DNA from: QKTW01 sp052161885
GTDB taxonomy: Bacteria > Bacteroidota > Bacteroidia > Chitinophagales > Chitinophagaceae
DNA length: 64,000 nucleotides
Assembly (NCBI GenBank): GCA_052161885.1
Contig: CP197396.1
Coordinates: forward strand, 4,650,001-4,714,000
Reading direction: 5' to 3'
Part shown: positions 41,255-51,300 of the stretch, piece after piece
How the letters are laid out: the number at the start of each line of letters is the position of its first letter
Position numbering within the stretch: the stretch's first letter is position 1
Program-made: the position numbers and the translations under genes
Notes under the pieces: generated by a model
The model's input: only the letters and a program-made list of their open reading frames with translations
Databases searched by the model: none
What the model was told of the DNA's origin: nothing

Positions 41255-41281
41255 CCCTGCATACCTTGACACGGTGCAGGG
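41255..41281 (+). promoter_or_regulatory. Hairpin in the rpoA-rplQ spacer
   Basis: A perfect seven-base stem CCCTGCA / TGCAGGG (41255-41261, 41275-41281) lies 33 bases before rplQ. A second element upstream (CTGGCAG / CTGCCGG then TTTT, about 41201-41225) looks like an attenuator. Confidence 0.5.
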
Positions 41282-41314
41282 GAATGCCGGAAGGCAATTA
41301 AAATTTCAATCGTC

Positions 41315-41860
41315 ATGCGTCACGGAGACAAAATCAAAAACCTGGGCCGCACCGCGTCACACCGCGCTGCATTGCTGAGCAACCTGGCCTGCCAGCTGAT
41401 CGAACACAAACGTATCGTTACTACACTTGCCAAAGCAAAATCTTTGCGTGTGTATGTAGAGCCGATCATTACCCGCTCTAAAAGTGATACAATGCACAAC
41501 CGTCGTGTCGTGTTCAGCTCACTGCAGGACAAAGAAGCGATCAAAGAACTGTTTGGTGTGATCGGTGACAAGGTAGCTAACCGCCCCGGTGGTTATACCC
41601 GCATCATTAAGCTCCCTACACGTATGGGTGATGCTGCTGATATGGCTATGATAGAACTGGTAGACTTTAACGAGATCTACGGTAAAGACAGCAAAGAAGC
41701 TGCTGCCAAGAAAACACGTCGCGGACGTAGCAAATCTGCTGCTCCTAAGGCTGAAGCAACTACTGCAGCACCTGCTGCTGAAGTGGCAGAAGCACCGGCA
41801 ACTGAAGCTACAGAGGCACCTGCACAGGATGCTCCAGCTACAGAAGAAAACAACGGTTAA
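41315..41860 (+). CDS. rplQ: Ribosomal protein bL17 with long Ala/Glu/Pro tail
   Basis: The canonical L17 core (residues 1-about 120, MRHGDKIKNLGRTASHRAALLSNLACQLIEHKRI at the start) is followed by a 55-60-residue low-complexity tail: a basic patch (KKTRRGRSKSA) then an Ala/Glu/Pro/Thr-rich acidic end. Total length 181 versus about 120 for most bacteria. Such tails occur in Bacteroidota r-proteins and are probably disordered. It ends the cluster at a terminator (41879). Confidence 0.97.
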   Translation: MRHGDKIKNLGRTASHRAALLSNLACQLIEHKRIVTTLAKAKSLRVYVEPIITRSKSDTMHNRRVVFSSLQDKEAIKELFGVIGDKVANRPGGYTRIIKLPTRMGDAADMAMIELVDFNEIYGKDSKEAAAKKTRRGRSKSAAPKAEATTAAPAAEVAEAPATEATEAPAQDAPATEENNG

Positions 41861-41878
41861 TACATTATCCGTATATGG

Positions 41879-41908
41879 AAAAAGGCTGCCATCCGGCAGC
41901 CTTTTTTG
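41879..41908 (+). terminator. Intrinsic terminator of rplQ
   Basis: A ten-base stem AAAGGCTGCC / GGCAGCCTTT with an ATCC loop and T6. Confidence 0.93.
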
Positions 41909-42170
41909 TTTGGCGGCGTATGTGTTATTATACCATAAAGCAGAAAAAATCCTGGAGTGCTTTTAACCTTTTTGAAATACTGTGGTCTATTTACTTTACA
42001 GAGATAGCCGCGGAGCGCCAGTTGTTTACTGTTCTTTGCGTTTTCTGGATCTTTTGCGGCTATTTTAATTTTTACAGAAAACAAGTTCCGGGGACTGAAT
42101 TAATTATTATTTAATCATATCGTAAAGTTTTGGTAACACGGTAAAACGCGTGTCTGGCCTGCATGAGCGC
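41909..42170. other. Gene-poor spacer before the TonB receptor
   Basis: About 260 bases with no credible gene. A 79-codon plus frame (41875-42114) starts within the rplQ terminator and has no recognisable features. Confidence 0.6.
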
Positions 42171-42178
42171 TAATTTTG
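42171..42178 (+). promoter_or_regulatory. Promoter -7 element of the TonB receptor gene (TAATTTTG)
   Basis: An exact TAnnTTTG match. The longest frame starts at a TTG inside it, so the ATG at 42194 is the likely start. Confidence 0.72.
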
Positions 42179-42193
42179 CAGCAAATTAGCATT

Positions 42194-45004
42194 ATGTATA
42201 GGCATTTTTTTATTTTGTTGTTGGCCCTGTTTACGGTTCCGGTATTTGCCGGGAATATAACCGGTGTGCTGAAAGATGCAGGAACGAATACCCCCCTTAC
42301 CGGCGTAATTATAAGCGTCAAAAACACCTCTAAAGGAGCTTCCACAGATATTGACGGGAAATACCTCATCGAAGGTCTGCCCGATGGGAAATACGAAGTT
42401 ATATTTTCCATGATCGGTTATAAGAAGCAATCGCAGTCTGTAACGATAAAAGGAAATAGCACTGTGACACTGGACTTTTCACTGGCGGCAGATGGCAGTG
42501 CACTGAAAGAAGTGACTGTAAAAACCGGACGTATGACGCATACCGAAAATGCCGTTACCATGGAGATCCGCAAAAGCAGCACCATAGTAAGTGGTATCAG
42601 TGCTGCACAGATATCCAAGACCATGGACCGTAATGCTGCAGATGTAGTAAAACGTATTCCGGGTGTGACTATACAGGAAGACAGATTTATCACAGTACGA
42701 GGCCTGGCTGACCGTTATAATACCGTATGGCTGAATGATGCCGGCGCTCCCAGCAGTGAAACAGATAAAAAAGCATTTTCTTTTGACCTGATACCAAGTG
42801 GGCTTATAGACAGGATACTTGTTTTTAAAACACCGTCACCGGAGCTGCCCGGTGATTTTGCGGGTGGTATGGTGAAGGTGTATACCTCCTCTATTCCTGC
42901 CAAAACAAGCTATACCCTGGGCGTGCAGACTTCCTACAGAGAAGGTTCTACCGGTACGGATTTTAATTACACAAAACGACAGTCGGGCGACTGGATAGGG
43001 TATGATAATGGAAGCCGCAATATTCCTTCCATTGCTCCAGGATTTATTGATAAAAATGCCCAGGGTAATGAAAATGTAAGCCGTGCTTTTGCAAACACCT
43101 GGGGGCTCAACAGTAAAAAGCAACCACTGGACCTGCGTATCAGTGGGTCAGCATCTAATATCTTTAAATTAGGACGCGGAAAACTAGGTAACACATTTGG
43201 CTTTTCTTATGCGAATACCTCTACCAACAATGATGTGCAGCGTTATGACTGGCAGGATACCGCAAAGCAATACCACTACAACGACAAGCAGTCTGTAAAT
43301 AAAGTAAACCTTGCTGTTATGGATAATATTGGTTTTGCGATAGGTAATTCCCGCTTTGAATTTAAGAACCTCTATAACCAGGTTGGTACGAGCCTTGCCA
43401 CTTACCGTACCAATGTACAGGACTCAGACCTGGTACATGCCGGGTTTAATAATATCAAGGCATATTCAGAGGGTTATGAGAACAGAAGAACATATACCAC
43501 CCAGCTTGGCGGAACGCATCATAATGGCAATGACACACGCAAGTATAACTGGACGCTGGGCTATTCTGACCTGTTTCGTAATCAGCCGGATCTGCGACGT
43601 ATAAAATATGCAGAGAACCCGAATACCGGCCAGTATTATGCTCAAATCCCGACCGGATCCATTGATATAGTAAATGGAGGAGGACGTTATTTTGCTGAGA
43701 TAAAAGAAAAAGTATACAGTTTTACACATCAGTTTACTCAAAAAATAAAGATCAGCGACCACTTTGATTTCGACATCAATGCCGGTAATTATATTGAATA
43801 TAAAAAGAGAAGTTTTTCTGCAAGAGAAATAGGCTACAGGCTTACCAAGCAGTTTGGTGTAAACGATAATCTGGTATATCTGCCTATTGACCAGATATTT
43901 GCCCCGGAGAATGTAGGAGGCCAGTACCTGTTTAATATAGATGAAGCTACACCCAAGTACGATTCTTATTCTGCAGAAAACAAACTTATTGCTTCGTTTG
44001 TCTCTTTTACAGTGCCTGTCGGTCGTCTGAAGATTGTTGCCGGAGTACGTAATGAGCATAACATACAATCATTGAATGGTTATAGTAACCAGGATGCTGT
44101 TAGTGAAAAAGTAACAACCAATTACTATCTGCCAAGCGTCAATGTCTCTTATAATTTTACGGAGAAGAATCTTGTGAGGCTGGCTTATGGTAAAACACTG
44201 AACCGGCCGGAATTCAGGGAATGGGCCCCGGTATATTTCTATGATTTTGATCGTAGTGCCGGCGCTTACGGAACTTTATACGGCAGCCTCCTCCCACCCT
44301 ATACTCTTAAAGTTGCAGAAGTGCAGAATCTTGATGCCCGTTGGGAACTCTATCCATCATCGGGAGAGCTGATCCATGCAGGTGTGTTTTATAAATCATT
44401 CACTAACCCGATACAGCAGATACGGATAAATACTTCGGGAGAGAACGGATCATTTACCTTTGTTAACGGGCAGAAGGCGTATGTAGCAGGCGTAGAACTG
44501 GACGTTCGCAAAAATCTTCATTTCCTGGATGATGCCTTTGGTTCCAAAATATTTAAAAACCTGGTACTGGTCGGCAACCTTTCTCTTTCAAAAAGCGAAG
44601 TGACCGTGGATACAACTGTTGTTGAGGGGGCCATACATAAATCACGTTTCCAGGGACAATCGGATTATGTAGTGAATGCCGGGCTGTTTTACCAGAATGA
44701 TGATAACGGGCTGCAAGGTTCCGTTTTGTACAACATATATGGCCCGCGTCTTTTCTCTTTAGGATCAAAAGATAACGAGAGCATAGGTGAAATGCCTTTC
44801 CAGAGTCTCGATATTTCGCTTTCCAAAACCTTTGCCAAAAAATATATTATAAGTCTGGGTGTGCAGAACCTGCTGGGGCAAACGGTACGCTTTGTAGAGG
44901 ATGTAAACCAGGACAACAAGTTTAACAGCAGTGATAAAGATTTTACCTACAGTTCCTACAAGCCGGGCAGGTACGTCTCGTTTGGTGTGAAAGTAAAATT
45001 GTAG
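42194..45004 (+). CDS. TonB-dependent outer-membrane receptor with CarboxypepD-like N-terminal domain
   Basis: The 936-residue receptor has a signal peptide (1-19) and a carboxypeptidase-regulatory-like beta-sandwich (about 20-105; GNITGVLKDAGTNTPLTGVII). A plug domain follows (about 115-230; ISKTMDRNAADVVKRIPGV, ITVRGLADRYNTVWLNDAG), then a 22-strand barrel ending in the usual aromatic C-terminal strand (PGRYVSFGVKVKL). There is no SusD gene beside it, so it is not a standard Sus pair. The next gene encodes a T9SS-exported beta-helix protein that may be its substrate-handling partner. The substrate is unknown. Confidence 0.93.
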   Translation: MYRHFFILLLALFTVPVFAGNITGVLKDAGTNTPLTGVIISVKNTSKGASTDIDGKYLIEGLPDGKYEVIFSMIGYKKQSQSVTIKGNSTVTLDFSLAADGSALKEVTVKTGRMTHTENAVTMEIRKSSTIVSGISAAQISKTMDRNAADVVKRIPGVTIQEDRFITVRGLADRYNTVWLNDAGAPSSETDKKAFSFDLIPSGLIDRILVFKTPSPELPGDFAGGMVKVYTSSIPAKTSYTLGVQTSYREGSTGTDFNYTKRQSGDWIGYDNGSRNIPSIAPGFIDKNAQGNENVSRAFANTWGLNSKKQPLDLRISGSASNIFKLGRGKLGNTFGFSYANTSTNNDVQRYDWQDTAKQYHYNDKQSVNKVNLAVMDNIGFAIGNSRFEFKNLYNQVGTSLATYRTNVQDSDLVHAGFNNIKAYSEGYENRRTYTTQLGGTHHNGNDTRKYNWTLGYSDLFRNQPDLRRIKYAENPNTGQYYAQIPTGSIDIVNGGGRYFAEIKEKVYSFTHQFTQKIKISDHFDFDINAGNYIEYKKRSFSAREIGYRLTKQFGVNDNLVYLPIDQIFAPENVGGQYLFNIDEATPKYDSYSAENKLIASFVSFTVPVGRLKIVAGVRNEHNIQSLNGYSNQDAVSEKVTTNYYLPSVNVSYNFTEKNLVRLAYGKTLNRPEFREWAPVYFYDFDRSAGAYGTLYGSLLPPYTLKVAEVQNLDARWELYPSSGELIHAGVFYKSFTNPIQQIRINTSGENGSFTFVNGQKAYVAGVELDVRKNLHFLDDAFGSKIFKNLVLVGNLSLSKSEVTVDTTVVEGAIHKSRFQGQSDYVVNAGLFYQNDDNGLQGSVLYNIYGPRLFSLGSKDNESIGEMPFQSLDISLSKTFAKKYIISLGVQNLLGQTVRFVEDVNQDNKFNSSDKDFTYSSYKPGRYVSFGVKVKL

Positions 45005-45020
45005 ACGTTATCACAAACTA

Positions 45021-45065
45021 AGGAACTGGCAGTCAAAACCCGATTTGACTGCCAGTTCCTTTTTA
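45021..45065 (+). terminator. Terminator after TonB receptor
   Basis: An exceptionally long perfect 17-base stem AGGAACTGGCAGTCAAA / TTTGACTGCCAGTTCCT followed by T-run. Confidence 0.93.
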
Positions 45066-45171
45066 GGGTTTAATCGTTCTGTGGCCCGAAAAGCAATTCT
45101 TAATGTTTTGGTAATAGCCCATTAATATTTCCATAATACCCCCCGGATATTTTCGCACTCAAATTGATTGT

Positions 45172-47037
45172 ATGAAAAGAAGTTTATTTGCACTTTTATT
45201 AGTTGCCGGCGCTATAACGGAGGCGTCTGCTTACAACACCGTTACGGTAAAAGACAGTATCTCAACAAACACACACTGGACAAACAATCAGCAGTACCTG
45301 CTGAAAGGTTATGTATATGTTACAGCCGGTGCTACACTGACAATTGACAGTGGTTGTATTATTAAAGGTGATAAAGCTACCAAAGGTGCGTTGATCGTTG
45401 AGCGCGGTGCAAAGCTCATGGCTATCGGTACAGCAACCGCTCCTATCGTTTTTACATCCAATCAGCCGGCTGGTTCCCGCTCTTACGGTGACTGGGGTGG
45501 TATTATCCTTTGCGGTAAAGCACCAAACAACTGGAATGGTGGCCAGGCACAGGTAGAAGGCGGTCCGCGTTCTTTATATGGCGGTACAGATCCACATGAT
45601 AATAGTGGTCAGATGAGTTATGTGCGTATTGAATTTCCAGGTATCGCGTTTTCTCCTAATAATGAAGTAAATGGTCTGACGTTTTGCTCTGTAGGTGATG
45701 CAACACAGATTGATCATATCCAGGTATCTTATTCCGGTGATGACAGCTACGAATGGTTTGGCGGTACAGTTAATACCAAAAACCTGATCGCTTTCCGTAC
45801 ATGGGATGATGACTTTGATACAGACAATGGTTATAATGGTAAGAACCAGTTCATGATCAGCCTTCGCGATCCGAACATCGCTGATCAGAGCGGTTCTAAA
45901 GCGTTTGAAAGCGATAGCTACCAGAATGGTACTGCTACAGGTCTCAGCGGAGATACAAGCCAGATCACAAAGCCTGTTTTCTCTAACTGTACTGTTATCG
46001 GCCCGCTGCTCAGTCCTACAACTACATCTTACGATCCTCAGTATGTATCTGCTGCACACATCCGTCGTGGTTCTGCAATATCTATCCTGAACAGTATCAT
46101 CGCCGGATATCCTGCAGGCGTACTGATTGATGAATCTGCTGCCTCTTTTGGTTCTACTTCTGCAAACATTGCTAATGGTATACTGCAGTTCCGCAACAAC
46201 ATCATTTGCGGTATTCCTAACAGCAGCTTCCAGAAAGAAGTAATGTATGTAAAAGACGGTGCACGTTCTCTCACTTCTACTGCTGCTAACGCTGATACCG
46301 TAACAGGTAATCCGTTCAATCCGTTTGCAGGACCTTTCACATGGCTTAATAATGGTGCTTATGGAAATAAGGTTTATGCCAATGAACAGAACGGTGTGCG
46401 TCTTCAGTCTCCGTTTTCATTGACTGCTCCGGACTTCCGTCCTACAAGTACCTCTCCTATTGCTTATAATACAAAAGGTAATGGTAGTGCAACGGCTGGT
46501 TCTTTCAACCCTGCCAACCCGATTAACTACGATACTACCGGTAACTATGCTAATTATAACGTTCCGCAGATGGCTCCAAGCTTTGCAGCTGCTTCAAAAG
46601 CTTCTGATGCGTTCTTTACAAAAGTTAACTATGTAGGTGCTTTCTCCGGTACAGGTTCTCAGACCGATAACTGGATTGCTACATGGACTAACTGGGATCC
46701 TAATAATACTGACTATAACAGTTACGTAAATTCCTATCACGGTGCACCAACTTCTGTAGGTGGCTTGATCGAAACAGTAGAGAGCGCTACAGTATATCCT
46801 AACCCGGCCGGTCGTAATGCTACGCTGATGATGGTTTATAATGGCCGTACTACTACAGACATTACACTGCTGGATATTACAGGTAAACTGGTAAAAACAA
46901 TCGCTGTCAACAATACACAGGCTGCAGGTATTCAGAATATCAATATTGATCTGAATGATGTTAATGCCGGTATTTATATTGTTTCTATCCGTTCCGGAAA
47001 TACACAGAAAAGCATTAAACTGAGCGTTATTAAATAA
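45172..47037 (+). CDS. Secreted beta-helix-like protein with T9SS type A sorting domain
   Basis: The 621-residue product has a signal peptide (1-20). A large N-terminal region (about 25-350) has the alternating short strands and turns of a right-handed beta-helix (TLTIDSGCIIKGDKATKGALIVERGAKLMA, then WGGIILCGKAP), a less regular middle part, and a type A sorting domain (about 535-621: ATVYPNPAGRNATLMMVY ... GKLVKTIAV ... AGIYIVSIRSG). Such proteins recur next to TonB receptors in Bacteroidota. No catalytic residues are recognised; Asp-rich loops (DDDFDTDNGYNG) may bind calcium. Its own terminator follows at 47056. Confidence 0.87.
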   Translation: MKRSLFALLLVAGAITEASAYNTVTVKDSISTNTHWTNNQQYLLKGYVYVTAGATLTIDSGCIIKGDKATKGALIVERGAKLMAIGTATAPIVFTSNQPAGSRSYGDWGGIILCGKAPNNWNGGQAQVEGGPRSLYGGTDPHDNSGQMSYVRIEFPGIAFSPNNEVNGLTFCSVGDATQIDHIQVSYSGDDSYEWFGGTVNTKNLIAFRTWDDDFDTDNGYNGKNQFMISLRDPNIADQSGSKAFESDSYQNGTATGLSGDTSQITKPVFSNCTVIGPLLSPTTTSYDPQYVSAAHIRRGSAISILNSIIAGYPAGVLIDESAASFGSTSANIANGILQFRNNIICGIPNSSFQKEVMYVKDGARSLTSTAANADTVTGNPFNPFAGPFTWLNNGAYGNKVYANEQNGVRLQSPFSLTAPDFRPTSTSPIAYNTKGNGSATAGSFNPANPINYDTTGNYANYNVPQMAPSFAAASKASDAFFTKVNYVGAFSGTGSQTDNWIATWTNWDPNNTDYNSYVNSYHGAPTSVGGLIETVESATVYPNPAGRNATLMMVYNGRTTTDITLLDITGKLVKTIAVNNTQAAGIQNINIDLNDVNAGIYIVSIRSGNTQKSIKLSVIK

Positions 47038-47055
47038 ATTCGGTAGTCTCCGAGT

Positions 47056-47091
47056 AAAAAGCCGGTTGTGATAATCACAGCCGGCTTTTTT
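47056..47091 (+). terminator. Terminator after the T9SS protein
   Basis: A stem AAAAAGCCGG / CCGGCTTTTT with an inner TGTGA / TCACA helix, followed by T-run. Confidence 0.92.
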
Positions 47092-47535
47092 ATTTGTATA
47101 TGTTCTTATTTTTGGTTTGGGAGAGATTTGTCTTTAAAAAATAAAAGTATATTTTTAATGTATGTTTTCTGTGAAGGGATTAAACTAATTCTAAATCAAT
47201 GATAGAGTACACCTATTGTATTATTTCCCGCGAAATATAGTATTTGTTCAATTTTCTATGTGATTTTTAAGTGATAGCTTTGGGCATATAAATAATAACA
47301 TCGGAAGTTAATAATTGAATACCTGTAGTTTATTGCCGCAGACCATTACACCCGGCAATTTTTGCAGAGTTTCAGGGTTTCCGGACAGGGGGATAGAATA
47401 ATTTAAGAAACGTAACAGAACTCCTTCTATTGATATACGAAAAGATTGTAGAGAAATATGCTGCAGGGGGAGCTGCAGGGCATAAACATGCAATTTCTTA
47501 TGATCTGTAGGCCATCACCCATTTAACTGAATGTT
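47092..47535. promoter_or_regulatory. Long AT-rich upstream region of the response regulator
   Basis: No gene is visible in these 444 bases. An exact -7 element TAGCTTTG lies at 47275-47282, which would give a leader of about 250 bases. The leader contains a direct repeat of GCTGCAGGG (about 47460-47479), and the string CGCAGACCAT occurs here (about 47338) and again about 960 bases later before the TSP3 gene. Confidence 0.5.
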
Positions 47536-48210
47536 ATGACACCGAAAACACAACACCTTTTATCAAGGATGCTCGTTATTGATAATTACAAAATGATCAT
47601 TAACGGTATTAAACTGCTTATGGGCAGTTCCGTGTCTCAGTTTCTTACCGCATCGGACAGGGAAACAGCGCTGCAGCTTGCAGCAGAGTACAAGCCGGAG
47701 CTCGTTATTATTGATTATGTATTGCCAGATACAAGCGGGGATACGATTGTACGGGACCTCCGTTACAAATTGCCGGGATGCCGTATCCTGGCCTATTCTT
47801 TCAGTTTTGACCAGGAGGCTATTATGAACATGTTTTATGCCGGCGTAAATGGTTATGTACTCAAAACGAATGATGATGAAGAATTACTACGTGCCATAGA
47901 TGCGCTAATGTCGGGAAAAGAATATTTCTGTCTTGAAGCAAGAAACCAATTGATCAACAGGTTATCGAATCAATCGGAACATGCACGCTATACCATTGCC
48001 GGGCGGGACTTCACCCAGAAGGAAATAGATATCATAAAACTTATCTGCAAAGAAAAGACTGCCAAGGAGATAAGTAAAGAGATATTCCTGTCTGAAAGGA
48101 CTGTAGAACAATACAGGAATAATATAACCAAGCGTATCGGTTCACGCAATATTGCCGGGCTCATCAAGTTTGCATTGAGAAACGGTATTGTAAAACTTCA
48201 GGATTTATAA
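47536..48210 (+). CDS. NarL/FixJ-type response regulator, orphan
   Basis: The 224-residue protein has a receiver domain (about 10-130; Asp16 in VIDNYKM, phospho-acceptor Asp60 in LVIIDYVLP, Lys110 in GYVLKTN) and a C-terminal LuxR-type HTH (about 157-218; FTQKEIDIIKLICKEKTAKEISKEIFLSERTVEQYRNNI with typical spacing). No histidine kinase gene is near; the only kinase in the window (9719-10990) is 37 kb away and of a different class. It is followed after 173 bases by the TSP3-repeat gene on the same strand and may control it. Confidence 0.9.
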   Translation: MTPKTQHLLSRMLVIDNYKMIINGIKLLMGSSVSQFLTASDRETALQLAAEYKPELVIIDYVLPDTSGDTIVRDLRYKLPGCRILAYSFSFDQEAIMNMFYAGVNGYVLKTNDDEELLRAIDALMSGKEYFCLEARNQLINRLSNQSEHARYTIAGRDFTQKEIDIIKLICKEKTAKEISKEIFLSERTVEQYRNNITKRIGSRNIAGLIKFALRNGIVKLQDL

Positions 48211-48285
48211 TCACAGCAACTATAGAAGAAGTTCTACAAATCTGTAGTATTAAATTTTATCTTATCTGTAAGGGCGGTTCTACTT

Positions 48286-48380
48286 TTGTTATGTGCCCGC
48301 AGACCATATAATGCAGTGGGGAATTAAAAAGCATTATTCTGGTTCGTGCAGGGCTTCTTGCCCACTTTAAAAGTAGAACC
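48286..48380 (+). promoter_or_regulatory. 12-bp perfect inverted repeat enclosing promoter and leader of the TSP3 gene
   Basis: GGTTCTACTTTT (48286-48297) and its exact inverse AAAAGTAGAACC (48369-48380) flank 71 bases. The left arm contains the -7 element TACTTTTG (48291-48298, last G outside the arm); the right arm ends three bases before the ATG at 48384. Because transcription should begin after the left arm, the two arms cannot pair in the mRNA, which points to a DNA-level role (operator or recombination site) or coincidence. Confidence 0.7.
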
Positions 48381-48383
48381 ATC

Positions 48384-51300
48384 ATGGAAACATCAATTAC
48401 ACCACGTGAAGAGAGCTTTTCACTTCTAAGGCGTTTGTGCCTGCTTTTGCTATTCAGCATTTATTTTTTTAACGGGGCAAATGCCCAGAATGGAAGCCCT
48501 TGTTACACGCCTATTGCTGGTTATGCAACCACTGCTACCGCCGTGCAGAGTAATGGCTTGTGCCTTGCCTGCGGCTTTATTGACAGCCTTAATAATACGA
48601 CAGACGCCAGCCGGACTAATTATGCCACATTTAATACAAGTGTGGGCTTGCTGGCCGGTAACGGCGTGAGCGTAAGGGATTCTGTTAATACCTTTCCTGC
48701 AGGCTGGGAGGCCGGATATGTGATCGGTACCGGCAACGCTACCCTTAATCTTAATGTACTTGGAACATTTACGATACAGACGTATAATAACGGGACACTA
48801 CAGGAATCAAAAAACATTAATAACGGCGTGTCTGTTTCTGCAATAAGCGGAAATAAAGGAAAAGTATACCTGAATTTTATAACCACATTGCCATTTGATG
48901 AAGTACGGTTTGTATTCTCTTCTGTAGTAGGGGCAATAGATACAATGCGTATTTATTATGCCACCGCTTTTGATCCGAATTGCGGTATGGCCTATACAAG
49001 CAGCATCTGTTATAAGCAGATTGCCGGGCCTTCATCCAGTGTAGGTTTTAATGGCGGGCTGCTGAATGCGCTCGTTACACTTACTAATCCGCAGAATATT
49101 ACAGATGGTGACAAAACAACTTTCGGCACACTTACAGTGCCTGCTGGTACGCCTTTGCTGAGTCAGCCGGTGTTTGTGAGCGCATTGGATGAGCAGTCGG
49201 TTTATCCCGCCGGCAACAAGGCTGGTTTTGTGATTAGTTATTCCGCCAGTTTGCTTACGGCCAATGTGCTGAACAGTCTGTCCATTGAAACTTACCTGCA
49301 TGGCCAGCTGCAGGATTCAATAAATCTTGGTACCGGCTCAGGCGGCATTACACTCAGTGCACTTGCTGCTGCGGGTAACAATGAAAAAGAAGTTTCCATT
49401 ACTACCACCAAACCATTTAATGAAATACGCCTGGTCACAGATAATACACTGGGTGTAAATGTCGGCTCTGTTAATATCTATTATGCCTTTGAGAGTGGAG
49501 CAGCCTGTACCGATTGCCGGCAGGTACTTACTTCTTCGCAGGCATCACCATATACTGGTGCTATACAGGCATCGCGTACAGGTGTATTCGGCACGGTATG
49601 TATAGGACAGTCCATGTCGGGTACTGCAAATGTAGTGGATGCAAGTCTTACCAACTTTGCGACATATACACCGGCAATACTCAGCGTAGGATGTGGTGGG
49701 CGGATATCCGTCGGTAACGGTGGTGTAGCGCTTCCCGCCAATACCTTTGCAGGTTTCGCTATTTCACGGCAGGGTACTCTGCTGGACCTGAACATAGTCA
49801 ATGCAATAACGATCAATCTGTACAGGAGTGGCTCCCTGGTAGCCAGTTCTAACGGAGCAAGCCTGCTGGGGGCAGGGTTACTGAATCCTACCAGCGGTAT
49901 GACCACCATAGGATTTAAATCCACGGTGCCATTTGATGAGATACAGATACGCTTTGATGCCGGCCTTATCAGTGCATCATTGGGCGGCACGTACAATATT
50001 TATTATGCCTTTGTAGTAAGAGATGATGATGGTGACGGTGTAGCGGATTGTTCCGAGGTATGCGGCCTTACTCAAAACGACGCTATTGATACAGACGGAG
50101 ATGGTACGCCCAATGCATGTGATGTGTGCAATGGTTCGCTCTTTAAATCTGCGCTGGCAGATACAGATGGCGACGGGATATTTGATGCCTGCGACCAGGA
50201 CAGTGACAATGACGGTATCTCTGATGCAAGGGAAGATACCAACCATGACGGTGATCCCACAAATGACGATGCCGACGGTGATGGCATTCCTAACTACCTT
50301 GATCTCGACAGCGATAACGATGGAATACCGGATCTGTATGAATCGGGCATACCGGCAGCGGTAATTGCAACACTGGACGTCAATCATGATGGTGTAATTG
50401 ATAATACAGTTGCGGTAGGTATAAATGGTCTTGCCAATATTCTTGAATCATCAGATGTTTCATCAAGTGACAATAATTATACGCTGGCAGATACAGATGG
50501 CGACGGCGTTCCGGATTTCGTAGACCTGGATGCAGATAACGACGGTATTAATGATATCCGTGAGAGCGGGCGTACAGGTCTTGCCGATGCAAATGGCGAC
50601 GGCATGGTTGACGGACCGGACGCAGATCGTGATGGCATTATGGATAGTGCAGACGGTAACAACAGTGCCCGTGGAGGCACGGGTATAGCAACGCCCAAAG
50701 ATACCGACGGAGATGCCATTGCAGACTTCCGCGATCTTGACAGCGACAATGATGGTATCAACGATGTTATAGAAAGTGGGAATGGCGCCTTTGATACCAA
50801 TGGTGACGGTCTTGTAGATGGTACAGATACTGATGGTGACGGCATCCGTAATCTTGCAGATAATAACAACAATGCATTTGGCGATGCGGCGGATGCAGGT
50901 CTGCCGGATACTGACGGAGATGGTATTGCCAACTTCCGCGACCTGGATAGTGACAACGATGGTATTAATGACGTGAAAGAAAGCGGCCTGGTACTTACAG
51001 CCGATGCAAATGGTGATGGTATGGTAGATGGCACAGATGCAGATGGAGATGGTATTATAGGAGTTGCAGACGGCAACAGCGGCGCATTTGGCGACGCATC
51101 GGATCCTGCGGTAAAAGATACGGATGGCGATGGCATACCTGACTACAAAGATCTGGACAGTGATAATGATGGCATCAATGATGTAAAAGAAAGTGGCCTG
51201 CCGATGAGTGCCGATGCAAATGGAGATGGCCTTGTGGATGGTACTGACACAGACGGTGACGGCATTATTGGCGTGGCCGACGGAAACACCAGTGTGTACG

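Noticed and set aside
41875..42114. 79-codon frame after rplQ
   Set aside because: Starts inside the rplQ terminator and has no protein features.
42176..42193. Upstream TTG start of the TonB receptor frame
   Set aside because: The TTG is part of the promoter -7 element TAATTTTG; the signal peptide begins at ATG 42194.
47308..47493. 61-codon minus-strand frame in the response-regulator leader
   Set aside because: Short, no motifs, and lies in the expected leader of the regulator gene.
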